From positions 1 through 64,000 of the forward strand of contig NZ_QPHM01000004.1 in NCBI RefSeq assembly GCF_003336245.1: a DNA stretch of 64,000 nucleotides, in the 5' to 3' direction. Below, in pieces: positions 17,042 through 26,312 of this stretch. The notes under the pieces were generated by a model. It did no database searches. It had not been told where the DNA came from and was given only the letters and a program-made list of their open reading frames with translations. Numbering within the stretch: the first letter of the stretch is position 1; each line of letters starts with the position of its first letter. This stretch comes from Haloplanus salinus (GTDB taxonomy: Archaea > Halobacteriota > Halobacteria > Halobacteriales > Haloferacaceae). The translations under genes and the position numbers were made by a program.

Positions 17042-17732
17042 CGCGGTGTTAAGTTAAGGAAGAGGCGGGACGAAGATTCAGTGCTCTATGCCGAAAACCG
17101 CCCGCCTCACCGAGTGTACCGAGTGGATCGACTTGGAGTTTGTGGAGCGAGAGCGGACACCCCGCGAGATCATTGAAAAGGGTATTCGTCACCATCTTGC
17201 TGGACTATCACTTTCGAATACAGTTATTCTTCTTGAGGAATTGGGTGTCCAGCGAAGTCGTGTTGCTGTTCACAACTGGGTACAGAAAGCCGATCTACAG
17301 CCGGCTGACGGTGAGTGCCCGGATCGCGTTGCGGTCGATCAGAAAGCGATCCGGATCAACGACGAGCAGTACTGGCTGTACGCTGCCGTCGATCCACAGA
17401 CGAACAGAATCCTTCACTCACGGCTGTTTCCGACGTATACGATCCCGATCGCACGAGAATTTCTCACTGAATTAGCTGAGAAACACGATGTCGAAGACAC
17501 GCTGTTTCTCGTCGATGACGCAGACGATCTGATCGGTGGACTCCGCCGCGAAAACTACAGCTACCGCATCGAACAACACGGCTTCAGAAATTCTGTCGAA
17601 CGTGTTTTTAGAGAAGTAGAACGACGAACCTCTTCGTTTTCAAACTGTTTCAGCCACGTCGATCCACCGACCGCGGAAACGTGGTTACAAGCCCACGCCG
17701 TCTGGTGGAATCATGCTTAAGTTAACACGACG
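17042..17732 (+). mobile_element. IS6-type insertion sequence with 8-bp target duplication
   Basis: A 691-bp element bounded by the direct repeat GAAGATAA (17034-17041 and 17733-17740), the 8-bp duplication typical of IS6. The ends are inverted repeats: the first 18 bases (17042-17059) match the complement of the last 18 (17715-17732) at 14 positions, including GTGTTAA and TTAAG. The perfect duplication and the still in-frame flanking gene point to a recent insertion. Confidence 0.9.
17088..17720 (+). CDS. IS6-family transposase
   Basis: 210 residues, the full length for short haloarchaeal IS6 transposases. A helix-turn-helix lies near residues 40-65 (SLSNTVILLEELGV then SRVAVHNWV). The DDE core has VAVDQKAI near 80, FLVDDADDL near 145 and a Glu in VERVFREVERR near 167. 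The composition is GC-rich compared with the AT-rich host gene, marking it as an insert. It fills nearly the whole element, and its stop codon overlaps the right inverted repeat. Confidence 0.9.
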   Translation: MPKTARLTECTEWIDLEFVERERTPREIIEKGIRHHLAGLSLSNTVILLEELGVQRSRVAVHNWVQKADLQPADGECPDRVAVDQKAIRINDEQYWLYAAVDPQTNRILHSRLFPTYTIPIAREFLTELAEKHDVEDTLFLVDDADDLIGGLRRENYSYRIEQHGFRNSVERVFREVERRTSSFSNCFSHVDPPTAETWLQAHAVWWNHA

Positions 17733-19367
17733 GAAGATAAGCAATTATTTGAAGAAGCTAAGAGTGAGTGGAAGACCCGAACTGATCTTCACCAATACGT
17801 TCCTAGCGAAGAAATTCCCGCAGGACATATGACCTCTGAACGGAATCCGGTATTTGACCACGGATATCAGGAATGGACAGATATGTATAATGAACGGCAG
17901 CTACTCTCATTGTCGAAAATCATCAAGTCAATTGATTCGATTAGCTCATCTAATCTACAAGAGATTTTGCTTATTGCACTCAGCAATTCATTGTCTACTA
18001 ATAATATGATGACTCCTTACGATCGAAATTATAATAAAATCCAACATTTATTTAAAACGAATTCATTCGACCCTACTGGTACTCCTTGTGAGGGGAATGT
18101 TTGGGGTTCGGAGTTTGGGCGTGGAACCTTCGAATCAGTATATGACATGGTAAAAGCGGGGGTAGAGTATGCAAATGCACCTACTGAACGATATATTGAA
18201 GATAACGAAACTAAAGAAACATCTGAGTTTTCTCAGCCAATTGGTCAAAATACAGAAGTTTTCCAAGATGACATGCGAAATATTGTATCTAAGAATGAGT
18301 ATGATGTGATTATTACTGATCCACCATATTATGATAATATAATTTATTCAGAGGTATCAAATTTCTATTATGTTTGGCAAAAGATCTTACTTAAAAAAGA
18401 TTACTCCTGTTTTGAATCGGAAAAAGTGCCACAATCAGAATCGATTGTTACAAACCCGTTTCTCCAGAAAACCGCAGATGATTTTGAACATGAAATGGGA
18501 GAAGCCCTTGATGTAATCAACCAAGCGCTGAAACAAGATGGAACTCTCGCTTTCACCTACCACCACAGCGATGAGGAATCTTGGGGAGAGCTACTCCAAT
18601 CTCTGTGTGAGGCTGGCTTTGAGGTTACCGCAACGTATCCAATTAATTCTGAATTAAACAAATTTGTTAGTGGGGAAACGGTCTCTTTTGATATTGTTAT
18701 TATTGCTCGACCAATTGAGAACCGCTCCCCAATTTCGTGGAACACTCTGCGTCGTCACATAGTCAAAACTGCCAAACAAACTCATGAGACACTCGAAAAA
18801 GAGCGTGATCTTGCTAGTGGAGATATAGGTGTTATTGAGATGGGAAAATGCTTCCAAGAGTATTCCAAGCACCACGGTGAAATTCGTGGTACAAGAGAAG
18901 GTATGACAGCAAAAGAAGTTGTAGATGAAATTTATGGTATCATACAAGATGGAGATCGTGGTGAACAAGATATCTATCTTGATCTTCTTGAACAGAATAA
19001 TCCTTCTTACAGTGATCTGAACAAGCATCTCAAACGTTCGGATGCCTCAAATGAGACAATGAAACAGATGAGGTTATTTAGAATGGAAGGCAATGATTTC
19101 ATTCTAATTAACTGGGATGATAAAAAACGCCAAGCATATATTCAAAATAAAATCGAGGAAGGCAGTGAGACTGTCACTGACTTGGATAAGGCACATTTCT
19201 TGCGATACCAATATGAGCATGGTAAATCACGCAATGAATATCTTAGCCAGTGGGAAACGGATGAATTACAAGAGCTTTGTGAAGACCTTGCCGCAATCAC
19301 CGGTGATGAGACCTATCTAAAAATGCTTAGCATCAATACAACTCTTGATGAAATATCTGGAAGATAG

Positions 19368-19725
19368 ATAGGGCTAGTACCTCACAAAGTTGGTTAATTA
19401 AGAGGACTGCTCGCTGAAGCTGTGCCTAATACCTGGCGACGCCCGCTTAATGATCGCAATTAGATCTAAAAGATTTCCATAATATTCGGGTAGAAGCTAT
19501 CTATCCATATTCCTCACCCCGATCTAGCAGCCAGCGAATTTGAGGAAGTCAAGATAGATTCTGCGCCTTCTTATTGTTGAGACTGAATAATTCGGGAATT
19601 CTGACGCCTCATTTTCCCGTTTTTATCAGGCCTGAGTAATGAAAAGTCGGGTTTTCGGGGCAATATATTAGACGATAATACTCTCGTGTACCTTCAGTGG
19701 TTCCTTGGAGGCTATCTCATTTACC
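19368..19725. other. Intergenic region downstream of methylase A
   Basis: About 360 bp between the end of methylase A and the IS5-type element. I see no open frame, RNA gene or repeat that I can support. It retains the AT-rich composition of the patch and ends at the target duplication of the neighbouring IS5-type element. Confidence 0.4.
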
Positions 19726-19733
19726 TTCTAGAT

Positions 19734-20671
19734 GGCCGTGGTGAATCGCCATACTGCGGTTGATTTCACGGTGTGACGGCTCGCTTGATGTTGTGGACGA
19801 CACATTTCAGGACGATTTCTCGGAACTCACGAAACCACGCTCGCGCACGCACGGCGTCGCCGAGCGTGCGCTTGATCGACGAGAAGACGGTCTCACACAT
19901 CGATCGCTGGCGGTATCGAGGCCCATCGATCCGCGCGTTGTGCGCGTGGTCGATGGGCCGGAAGATACGATGCTTGATCAGTGGTCTCACGCCCTCATCC
20001 CTGAGATTTTCGCGTAATTCCATCCAGTCGTAGCCTTTGTCGGCAGTGAGGCTGGTCAGGTCGCCCGCGTTGCGGCGGGCGACCTGCCAGCCGAGTTGCG
20101 TGTCGTGCGGTTTCCCGGTCGAGCAGTGAACGTCGAGAACCGCTTGTGTTTCCGTATCGACGAGCGCGGTGGTTTTCAGCGTCTGGACGCGGTAATTCGT
20201 CCGGCGACAGTAGTGCTTGCTGGCGGTTTCGCGGTCGAAGAACGTCGCGTCGATGGCAGCGTGACCGCTCACATCGTGCAGCTGCGCCGACAGGCGCAGC
20301 AGCACGCGCCAGAGCGCGGTCTTGATCCTGTCAAACCACTTGACTAGCGTCGAGTGATCTGGGAGATCGGCCTCGTCGAGGCCGATCTCGGCCAGGATTT
20401 GTGGCATCTCGCTCAGCAAATCGAGTGTCTCTCGGTACGATTTCTCCAAGTACACCCGCAGACAGTGCAGCGACACGACCGCGTACTTGGCGAAGTCGCC
20501 GCCCCCGAAGGGGGTGGCGGCTTCGCCTCGCCCACCGACAGCATTTTGAGCTAACTGAACCGCTTTGCTCGTGAAGCGGGAAATCTTCGACATAGAGCAT
20601 CGGCGGTTTCCCGCTTCATTCCACTAGTTCTGACGGTCGAAGCCGACGCCGTCCAGCGATTCACCAGAGCC
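19734..20671 (-). mobile_element. IS5-type insertion sequence
   Basis: A 938-bp element flanked by TTCTAGAT at 19726-19733 and 20672-20679, an 8-bp target duplication; two more matching bases on the left make the exact edge ambiguous. The ends are inverted repeats: GGCCGTGGTGAATCGCC at the left against GGCTCTGGTGAATCGCT at the right, read inward. Both the duplication and the transposase are intact, so the insertion looks recent. It sits between the methylase A region and the DUF4143-type ATPase gene. Confidence 0.88.
19766..20593 (-). CDS. IS5-family transposase
   Basis: 275 residues with the IS5 DDE core: AAIDATFFDRE near 113-123 (first Asp), LTADKGYDW near 180 (second Asp) and the C-terminal ETVFSSIKRTLG near 235 (Glu). 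The N-terminal KISRFTSKAV and the DHSTLVKWFDR segment are typical of the haloarchaeal members. The frame is complete. A decayed fragment of a related C-terminus is present near 48.5 kb. Confidence 0.92.
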   Translation of the reverse strand: MSKISRFTSKAVQLAQNAVGGRGEAATPFGGGDFAKYAVVSLHCLRVYLEKSYRETLDLLSEMPQILAEIGLDEADLPDHSTLVKWFDRIKTALWRVLLRLSAQLHDVSGHAAIDATFFDRETASKHYCRRTNYRVQTLKTTALVDTETQAVLDVHCSTGKPHDTQLGWQVARRNAGDLTSLTADKGYDWMELRENLRDEGVRPLIKHRIFRPIDHAHNARIDGPRYRQRSMCETVFSSIKRTLGDAVRARAWFREFREIVLKCVVHNIKRAVTP

Positions 20672-20864
20672 TTCTAGATAGGAGATCCACGTTCAATGGG
20701 GAATCCCGTCCGTTTAGTCGATTTCTGCTGTTCCAGAAACATCGTAGATGTATGACCCAACACAGGTATGAGTCATAAACATACTCGAGTTACTGCATAC
20801 AATAGTCTTATTCTGAAGAGTCAGAACCTCTATCTGATACGTCTTCAACTGTTTTACCTATTCG

Positions 20865-22724
20865 CTAAGATAGCCGAAGATACGTCCAAAGTGGAACCTG
20901 AATGATTGGCTTCGAACCGTCAGTATTGACGGTAACTCCTTCATCCAGCGCTGACCGCGCATTTGTAAGCACAATCCCGAATGCTGGTTCAGCGTCGAAC
21001 GCAGCCTTCCCGTCATCACTGAGCTCCCCACCGTACTCGTCTTGCTCGGCGTATGCTCGCCTCTGCTTGGTGAAGGTATCCGTCACAGGACTGTACATTT
21101 GCTCATCGACTCGGTCTCGTTCGCTCTCGTAGGCATCGCTCTCGAGGAACTCCTGTAACGCATCGAAATCAGGCGTATCTCGACTCATCTGGAGTTCGTC
21201 CAGACCCCGGTTGTGGGACCACAGTATCGGAATGGGACTACCGCGTATTTTGGGAACAAAGTCGACGGTGCCCTTCGATCCCTCCCAGAACTTGACCACT
21301 CCACGCTTCGGATCGTGGGGATGGTCGAGTTCGTTCGACAACCGGATCGTGTGATCGAACGCGACTGCTTTCGCCAGCGCCTCGTCCAGACCTGGTTCAC
21401 GCCGGAGGACGTCGTTGAGATCGTTCCGACAGAACGCGTTCGTGAGCCCTGGATCCCGCAGGTAAAATCGGAGCTTCCGTGGTCGCTGATTGTCGTATTC
21501 CTGTGCTGCCGATAGCAGGTGGAGTCGTGAGAGGGCGCTGAGATACTTATCTCGGAGGGTCCGGCGGTCGACATCGAGCACTTCGGTCAGCTCGTCGAAG
21601 CGCACGTCTCCGGTCGGGTGTTCGTGAGCAGCGAGGCCACAAAACCGCTCCAAGCCGAGCGCGTCCTTCACCCCGCCGAGGCTCGTCGCGGCGTGCAGGA
21701 GATCGTCTCTGAAGTCGGAGAGCAGCTCCCGTTGGTGGGCTTCGAGGTCGACATCGTCACGTCCACGGAGCACGTCGACAAATCGCTCCTCGTCAATCGA
21801 GATGCCGTCACCGGCGATTCTGAGCGTCAGCATCCCCCCGCTCGTACAGTAATTCGCGATCTCCCGCCGCACCGTCGACGGGTCAGCAATTGCGTCGCTG
21901 TTCTGAGCTTCGATCTCGGCTACGAATCGGTTAGTGTCTCCCGCCTCGACAGCCTCCAGTAACGCCTTTCGAACCGCGCCCTCATCGAACCGCTCGGCCG
22001 CTGGTGCGAGTTCGATGTCACGGTATCGCATCTTGAGGAAATCGGCGAAGCCCATGGGATACAGCTCACGCGTCTCGCCGCGGATCCCTTCATTCACTTC
22101 TGCAAGGTCGGTCTCCTCAAATCGCTCCCGTACGGCACCTCTCGAAAGCGCCGTGAACACGATCCGGCGGTCATCGTGTTCGGCGATCAAGTCCGTAAGG
22201 AGGCGCTCCCAGCGACCGACATCTTGATTCCCGCGTTTCTTTGGTCGCTCAACCGTATGGAGATCGTCTAGCAGGATGTAGTGCGGGGATGACTGGGAGT
22301 GCCGCAGGACGTGCGTCTCGAAGTGATCCACGGCTGCTCGGAGCTGGGCTTCCGGCTGAAGTTGGAAGACTGGATCGTCTCGAAGAGGGATGTACAGCAC
22401 GTCCGATGGGGATACGAGGTGCTCTTGAGCCTGCTCACGCCTGTCCACATCTCGAATGAACTTCTCTACGAAATCCGGGTCAATATGCGCGGAGGCCAGT
22501 TGCTCGAGAAGGGCGGTTTTTCCAGTCCCGTCAGGGCCGGTTATGGGAATCAACCGCCGTTGCTGCTGATGTAGCTCGTCGTATGTTTGATAGAAGCTAT
22601 CCTGGAGCGAGGAATAGTTACCAGTTAGACTCGCCTCTCGACCGCGCTCCCACCACGGGTTGTATTCCTCAAGTCGCTGAATGAGGGTGTGCCCAGAAGA
22701 GAATGACTCCGAGTCGAATGCCAT
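20865..22724 (-). CDS. AAA ATPase with DUF4143-like C-terminus (COG1373-like)
   Basis: A 619-residue protein. Residues about 55-75 hold Walker A GPDGTGKT after the strand RRLIPIT. Walker B is YILLDDLH near 168-175. A region rich in winged-helix-like helices follows. The C-terminal segment VVKFWEGSKGTVDFVPKIRG resembles the FWR-EVDFV strand of DUF4143 in COG1373 ATPases, where it forms a nuclease-like fold, although the usual EVK motif is not clear (IPILW in its place). COG1373-type ATPases are frequent in archaea and mobile regions, and their substrates are mostly unknown. The gene is transcribed away from the McrB-like gene; the 118 bp between them must hold both promoters. Confidence 0.65.
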   Translation of the reverse strand: MAFDSESFSSGHTLIQRLEEYNPWWERGREASLTGNYSSLQDSFYQTYDELHQQQRRLIPITGPDGTGKTALLEQLASAHIDPDFVEKFIRDVDRREQAQEHLVSPSDVLYIPLRDDPVFQLQPEAQLRAAVDHFETHVLRHSQSSPHYILLDDLHTVERPKKRGNQDVGRWERLLTDLIAEHDDRRIVFTALSRGAVRERFEETDLAEVNEGIRGETRELYPMGFADFLKMRYRDIELAPAAERFDEGAVRKALLEAVEAGDTNRFVAEIEAQNSDAIADPSTVRREIANYCTSGGMLTLRIAGDGISIDEERFVDVLRGRDDVDLEAHQRELLSDFRDDLLHAATSLGGVKDALGLERFCGLAAHEHPTGDVRFDELTEVLDVDRRTLRDKYLSALSRLHLLSAAQEYDNQRPRKLRFYLRDPGLTNAFCRNDLNDVLRREPGLDEALAKAVAFDHTIRLSNELDHPHDPKRGVVKFWEGSKGTVDFVPKIRGSPIPILWSHNRGLDELQMSRDTPDFDALQEFLESDAYESERDRVDEQMYSPVTDTFTKQRRAYAEQDEYGGELSDDGKAAFDAEPAFGIVLTNARSALDEGVTVNTDGSKPIIQVPLWTYLRLS

Positions 22725-22842
22725 GGGATCTGTCTCAATCCCACAATTAATCTACATAGGTATGTTTCTTTGTATCTCCCTAGCTCACGTTCTTCCATCT
22801 ATACACGTTGTTTTATGGTAGCCCCCCGATATTTCCCAATTA

Positions 22843-24075
22843 ATGAGTAGCGGGACGCCGAAATTCGAGGACTACGACCGCGAGGAGGCAGAGGAATTCA
22901 GAGGCTTCATCGTAAATTCGAGCGCGTCTGCCACTGACTTTATAAATCGCACCTCTAGCCCAGACGCATTACGATATCTCGTCGAAGACGCGGAAATTGA
23001 CAGGCGCGTCTCTGGAAATCGTAATGAGGTTCGTCAGGCCCTTCTGACCTCAAATGTCACCCCGTTCGAGGTCAAACAGACCGTCGCCCAACGGAATTAC
23101 AATCTGGGCGAGACGCTCGTCCCGGACACAGTCAAGAAGAACGCCCTCACCGCTATCGAAGTCGGGAAGCCAATCGTTCTCTACGGGCCGACCGGCACCG
23201 GAAAGACCTATTTCGCAAAGCAGCTCGCACTGGAGGCGTGCATCGACTACTCGATCCACACCGCGACACCGACATGGACACCTGCGGACATCACCGGTAG
23301 TATCCAGCCGGAGACGAAAGACGGCGAGATTGAGTATCATCGCCGAGCAGGCTGCGTCTCACAGGGCATCCAGAAGGCAAACGAGTATCAGGACAATTGG
23401 GGCGTCATTATCGACGAAATCACCCGGGCAGACATCTCTCAGGTATTCGGGCCACTGTACACCGCTATCGAGGACGAAGATCAGGTTATCTTCCGTAATG
23501 ACGACGGGGATCCGCTCACGCTCAACGACAACGTCAAGATCATCTGTACGATGAATATGTCGGACCGGACAGTGAACGAACTCGACAATGCGATTACTCG
23601 TCGCTTCGCGATGATAGAACTCAGTCGCTACGGTGACGAGGAGCGGGCCTCGCTGTTCGACCGCTGGATCGGAGAACTCGGCTCCGATGTGGATATCGAC
23701 CGCGACAAGCTTCAGGAACTCTTCGAGAGCCACCACCAGGGGATCAACGAGGGCACAACGACCAGCGGTGAGGACGGAATTATGGAGTTCGGGCCGATGC
23801 ACTATGAGGACGTCACCCAGTTCCTCAAGCACGCCTGTGGAGACGGCGGTCAGTACAGAGGTGAGGAAGATGTCGCAGTCGGGCAGGCCTTCGCCACGTA
23901 CATTGCGCCTCGCATCCTGAACACGGCGGCACTGCCCCAGATCAATCGCCTCGCGAGTCACTACGAGACGCTCGACAATCAGTTCGAAGCGTTCGACCTT
24001 AGCCCTGCTATGGACCTCGCGAACCAGCAGGCGGAGGCTGAGGAACGCGAGATGGGCGTCAGCGCCTATGAGTAA
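22843..24075 (+). CDS. mcrB: McrB-like AAA+ NTPase (type IV restriction, copy 1)
   Basis: 410 residues. The first 100 are a helical, probably target-recognition or adaptor region, with no EVE/YTH-type reader that I can recognise. The AAA+ domain has Walker A GPTGTGKT (115-122), Walker B VIIDEITRAD (188-197), sensor 1 and McrB signature CTMNMSDRTV (about 235-244), and the arginine pair ITRRF (251-255). McrB proteins form GTP- or ATP-driven hexamers that translocate and activate McrC to cut modified DNA. The stop overlaps the McrC-like start by 8 bp. A TTTTATGG sequence about 28 bp upstream of the ATG is a plausible TATA element. The short N-terminus means that target specificity is not predictable from sequence. 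Confidence 0.82.
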   Translation: MSSGTPKFEDYDREEAEEFRGFIVNSSASATDFINRTSSPDALRYLVEDAEIDRRVSGNRNEVRQALLTSNVTPFEVKQTVAQRNYNLGETLVPDTVKKNALTAIEVGKPIVLYGPTGTGKTYFAKQLALEACIDYSIHTATPTWTPADITGSIQPETKDGEIEYHRRAGCVSQGIQKANEYQDNWGVIIDEITRADISQVFGPLYTAIEDEDQVIFRNDDGDPLTLNDNVKIICTMNMSDRTVNELDNAITRRFAMIELSRYGDEERASLFDRWIGELGSDVDIDRDKLQELFESHHQGINEGTTTSGEDGIMEFGPMHYEDVTQFLKHACGDGGQYRGEEDVAVGQAFATYIAPRILNTAALPQINRLASHYETLDNQFEAFDLSPAMDLANQQAEAEEREMGVSAYE

Positions 24076-25867
24076 CGCTGTCCGCTACGACTACGGTACC
24101 TCCCTCTGCTCCGTCCAGGAGAATCGAAAGCTCATCATCGAGGACTGCGATCCGGATACGATCAATAACGAACTTCGGGCGGCGAACTTCGTTCGCGAGG
24201 GGAGCAAATTTGTCAAGAAGCGCCCCCGACTACGGACTCGATCCGGGCGAAATTCCGAGTCGGATGCGCTACAAGTCCTTTCAGTACGCCTCGTGGATGA
24301 CACACTCCACGTCGAGCCCTCAGACGTCGTCGGAATTGTGAGGCTCGTCCCGGGGATGAGCGTCCAGGTCGAACCCAAGGTCGACTGGGAGCACGTCATT
24401 CAGATGCTCCTTACGGTCTACGACATCGACAGGACGCAGTCTCATTACGGAGTACCGCTCGACGAGCTGGTGTCAAGCGGCGTCGAATCCGCGCGCATTA
24501 TCGCCATTCTGGCGATCAACTACGTTCATGGTGTCCGAACGATCCGCCGTGAGGGATTCATTCGGGATCTCAATATTCGTCGCCGGGACGGGTTCGAAGG
24601 ACTAGGTTCAATCGACGTCGAGCAGACGCTGATGAATCACGCAACGGGGAACCCGGCTCCGACCTGGATCGAAACACAGGTCGAGTACGCTAACCCTGTG
24701 AATTCGGCAGTTCATATGGCTGGAAAGCTGCTCCTCAGGCTGCTCCAGCAGGATCAGAACGGCCATCAGCACCCCCGCCAGGATGTGCTCCTCTCCATGG
24801 TTCATCAGGAGGTTGAACGAATGGAGGAGCTGGGTATCCAGAGTAGTCAGAAGGAAATCGGAGGATATCGTCGACTCTCTCTCCAGGATCTCCCCCGACA
24901 ACGTCATTACTACCGTCGAGCGTTCCACACTAGTCAATCGATTCTCTCGTCGACATTGCTCGGACAAGCTGGGGGTGGCCCGGAGGAACTCCTCGTCGAC
25001 TATGCGCTGAGCATGAATAAACTGTTCCAGGATTACTCCAATCGGGTCCTTAACCGGAAAGTGGAATCCCTACGCCAGATTGACTACCTGGATCAGCTAT
25101 CGGAGGTCAAATGTAAGCCTGAGCCGCCGATTTATCCTTTCGCTGGGAACTCTGAAGCTCGCCACCAACCTGATCACCTCCTCACAGACGGAGACCAAAC
25201 GCTCGCGGTGCTTGACTCCAAGTACTATCAAGCGGGCAAGAATCCAGCTAACGAGTCTGCATCCCGGTCGAGGATGTTCGCGTACGCCTATCTCACGGAG
25301 ACCGACCGGATGGCTTTCCTCTGCCCGCAGTATCGCAATGTTCGACTTCCCGTACAACACACTGGGGCAGAAATAGAGGTCGTCTCACCTGACGGAGACT
25401 TCACTTGCGAGGACTACGAGGAGGTCATCCGAAAGTACATCTTGGAGACGCTCGCGATTACGTATCCTGAACTCCACGTTTTCGAGGCGACTTCCGATGC
25501 ACACCTCAGTCTCAGTGGCGTCTCAGAGGAGGCTCTTTCGGAGGTTCACGATACGAACGGCCCCTTCAGCATCAGTAATCCCGCTACGTTCGCTGACCGG
25601 GTCATCGCGGCGATTGCATTCGCGTCCTATGGACCAAACAAACCGGAACTAGAAAACCAGGGTCAGTGGACGAAGGCCCGAATCAAAGAGGCGTGTACAA
25701 AGACGGATGAGGAAGACCATCCAAAATACCCGCAACACGAGACGACGTGCATCCCAATATACGATCCTGAGGGGAATGACGATCACGGGACTGTGACCCT
25801 GCACTTCCTCAGATCGGATCAGGAGGGCACCTCAGTAAGCACAGAAGGGCCATTCCCCCTGATGTGA
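24068..25867 (+). CDS. mcrC: McrC-like nuclease subunit (type IV restriction, copy 1)
   Basis: 599 residues, long for McrC (usually 350-450). The N-terminal barrel includes the VEPKVDW segment (101-107) seen in McrC as the I-PKI strand. The nuclease core carries PD at 368-369 and DSK at 383-385 (LAVLDSKYYQ), the PD-(D/E)XK triad. About 160 residues follow the nuclease domain and match nothing that I recognise; they are the unusual feature of this copy. The gene overlaps the McrB-like gene by 8 bp, so the two are translationally coupled and should form one complex. Confidence 0.82.
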   Translation: MSNAVRYDYGTSLCSVQENRKLIIEDCDPDTINNELRAANFVREGSKFVKKRPRLRTRSGRNSESDALQVLSVRLVDDTLHVEPSDVVGIVRLVPGMSVQVEPKVDWEHVIQMLLTVYDIDRTQSHYGVPLDELVSSGVESARIIAILAINYVHGVRTIRREGFIRDLNIRRRDGFEGLGSIDVEQTLMNHATGNPAPTWIETQVEYANPVNSAVHMAGKLLLRLLQQDQNGHQHPRQDVLLSMVHQEVERMEELGIQSSQKEIGGYRRLSLQDLPRQRHYYRRAFHTSQSILSSTLLGQAGGGPEELLVDYALSMNKLFQDYSNRVLNRKVESLRQIDYLDQLSEVKCKPEPPIYPFAGNSEARHQPDHLLTDGDQTLAVLDSKYYQAGKNPANESASRSRMFAYAYLTETDRMAFLCPQYRNVRLPVQHTGAEIEVVSPDGDFTCEDYEEVIRKYILETLAITYPELHVFEATSDAHLSLSGVSEEALSEVHDTNGPFSISNPATFADRVIAAIAFASYGPNKPELENQGQWTKARIKEACTKTDEEDHPKYPQHETTCIPIYDPEGNDDHGTVTLHFLRSDQEGTSVSTEGPFPLM

Positions 25868-25881
25868 ACCGCTAACGGGTG

Positions 25882-26277
25882 CTACACGCGAAACGGCGCA
25901 ACGAGCCATCCGGAATCCCGCTTCTTGATTTGCCGACCAAAAATTGGCTCCAAGGAGTGGAATTCATCATCGATCTCTACGTCGAACGAGTCACCGGCAC
26001 CTTGGATATCACCGTCGACGACGAACTGAATCGCTGGTAACGGGCGCTGGCTGTTGAGATAATCCATCTCTTGCCGCATCGCAGAAACCAGCTGGTCGCG
26101 GAGGTCCTCATCTTCGGTGAGGACTTCTTCGAGACCTGCTACGCAGATCTCGTTGGGGAGATCTCGGTTCTTGAGCTTCGTCACGAACTCCTCGACGGGA
26201 ACTCGATACTCGGCGGACTCTCGCTCACCACTCACGATGATGTTGTACATGCCCGCCACTGCGTCGATGTCACTCAT
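25882..26277 (-). CDS. Small unknown protein at the end of the DUF1156-DUF499 cluster
   Basis: 131 residues, acidic, no membrane segment or signal. The start MSDIDAVAGMYNII closely resembles an internal stretch of the methylase encoded just upstream (ATDVVAGMYDII), although the rest does not, so it may derive from a duplicated piece or share a small interaction motif. It lies 35 bp after methylase B on the same strand and is probably the last gene of that operon. It ends 14 bp from the convergent McrC-like gene. I do not recognise a family; DUF3780, a frequent companion of this gene pair, is longer and I see no clear match. Confidence 0.55.
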   Translation of the reverse strand: MSDIDAVAGMYNIIVSGERESAEYRVPVEEFVTKLKNRDLPNEICVAGLEEVLTEDEDLRDQLVSAMRQEMDYLNSQRPLPAIQFVVDGDIQGAGDSFDVEIDDEFHSLEPIFGRQIKKRDSGWLVAPFRV

Positions 26278-26312
26278 GTCATCACGAACGTCTCACAGGA
26301 GTGTGAAATACG

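Larger units (their letters stand above)
16014..19367 (+). pseudogene. DUF1156 adenine-specific DNA methylase A, disrupted by IS6-type element
   Basis: The gene is split into 16014-17041 and 17741-19367 by an insertion at 17042-17732 plus one target duplication. Joining the two parts gives 2655 bp, exactly 885 codons with no frame change, against 885 and 877 residues in the two intact paralogues of this window. The first part carries LPIERGFPIE, HKWWSRK, the SAM motif DPFMGGGT and a chain of zinc-binding CxxC pairs. The second part carries the catalytic DPPYYD and the C-terminal domain. Read as it stands, the first part stops inside the insertion after 347 residues; the second could begin at 17829. 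Base composition is AT-rich. The gene is probably inactive unless the element is lost or the halves assemble. Confidence 0.88.
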
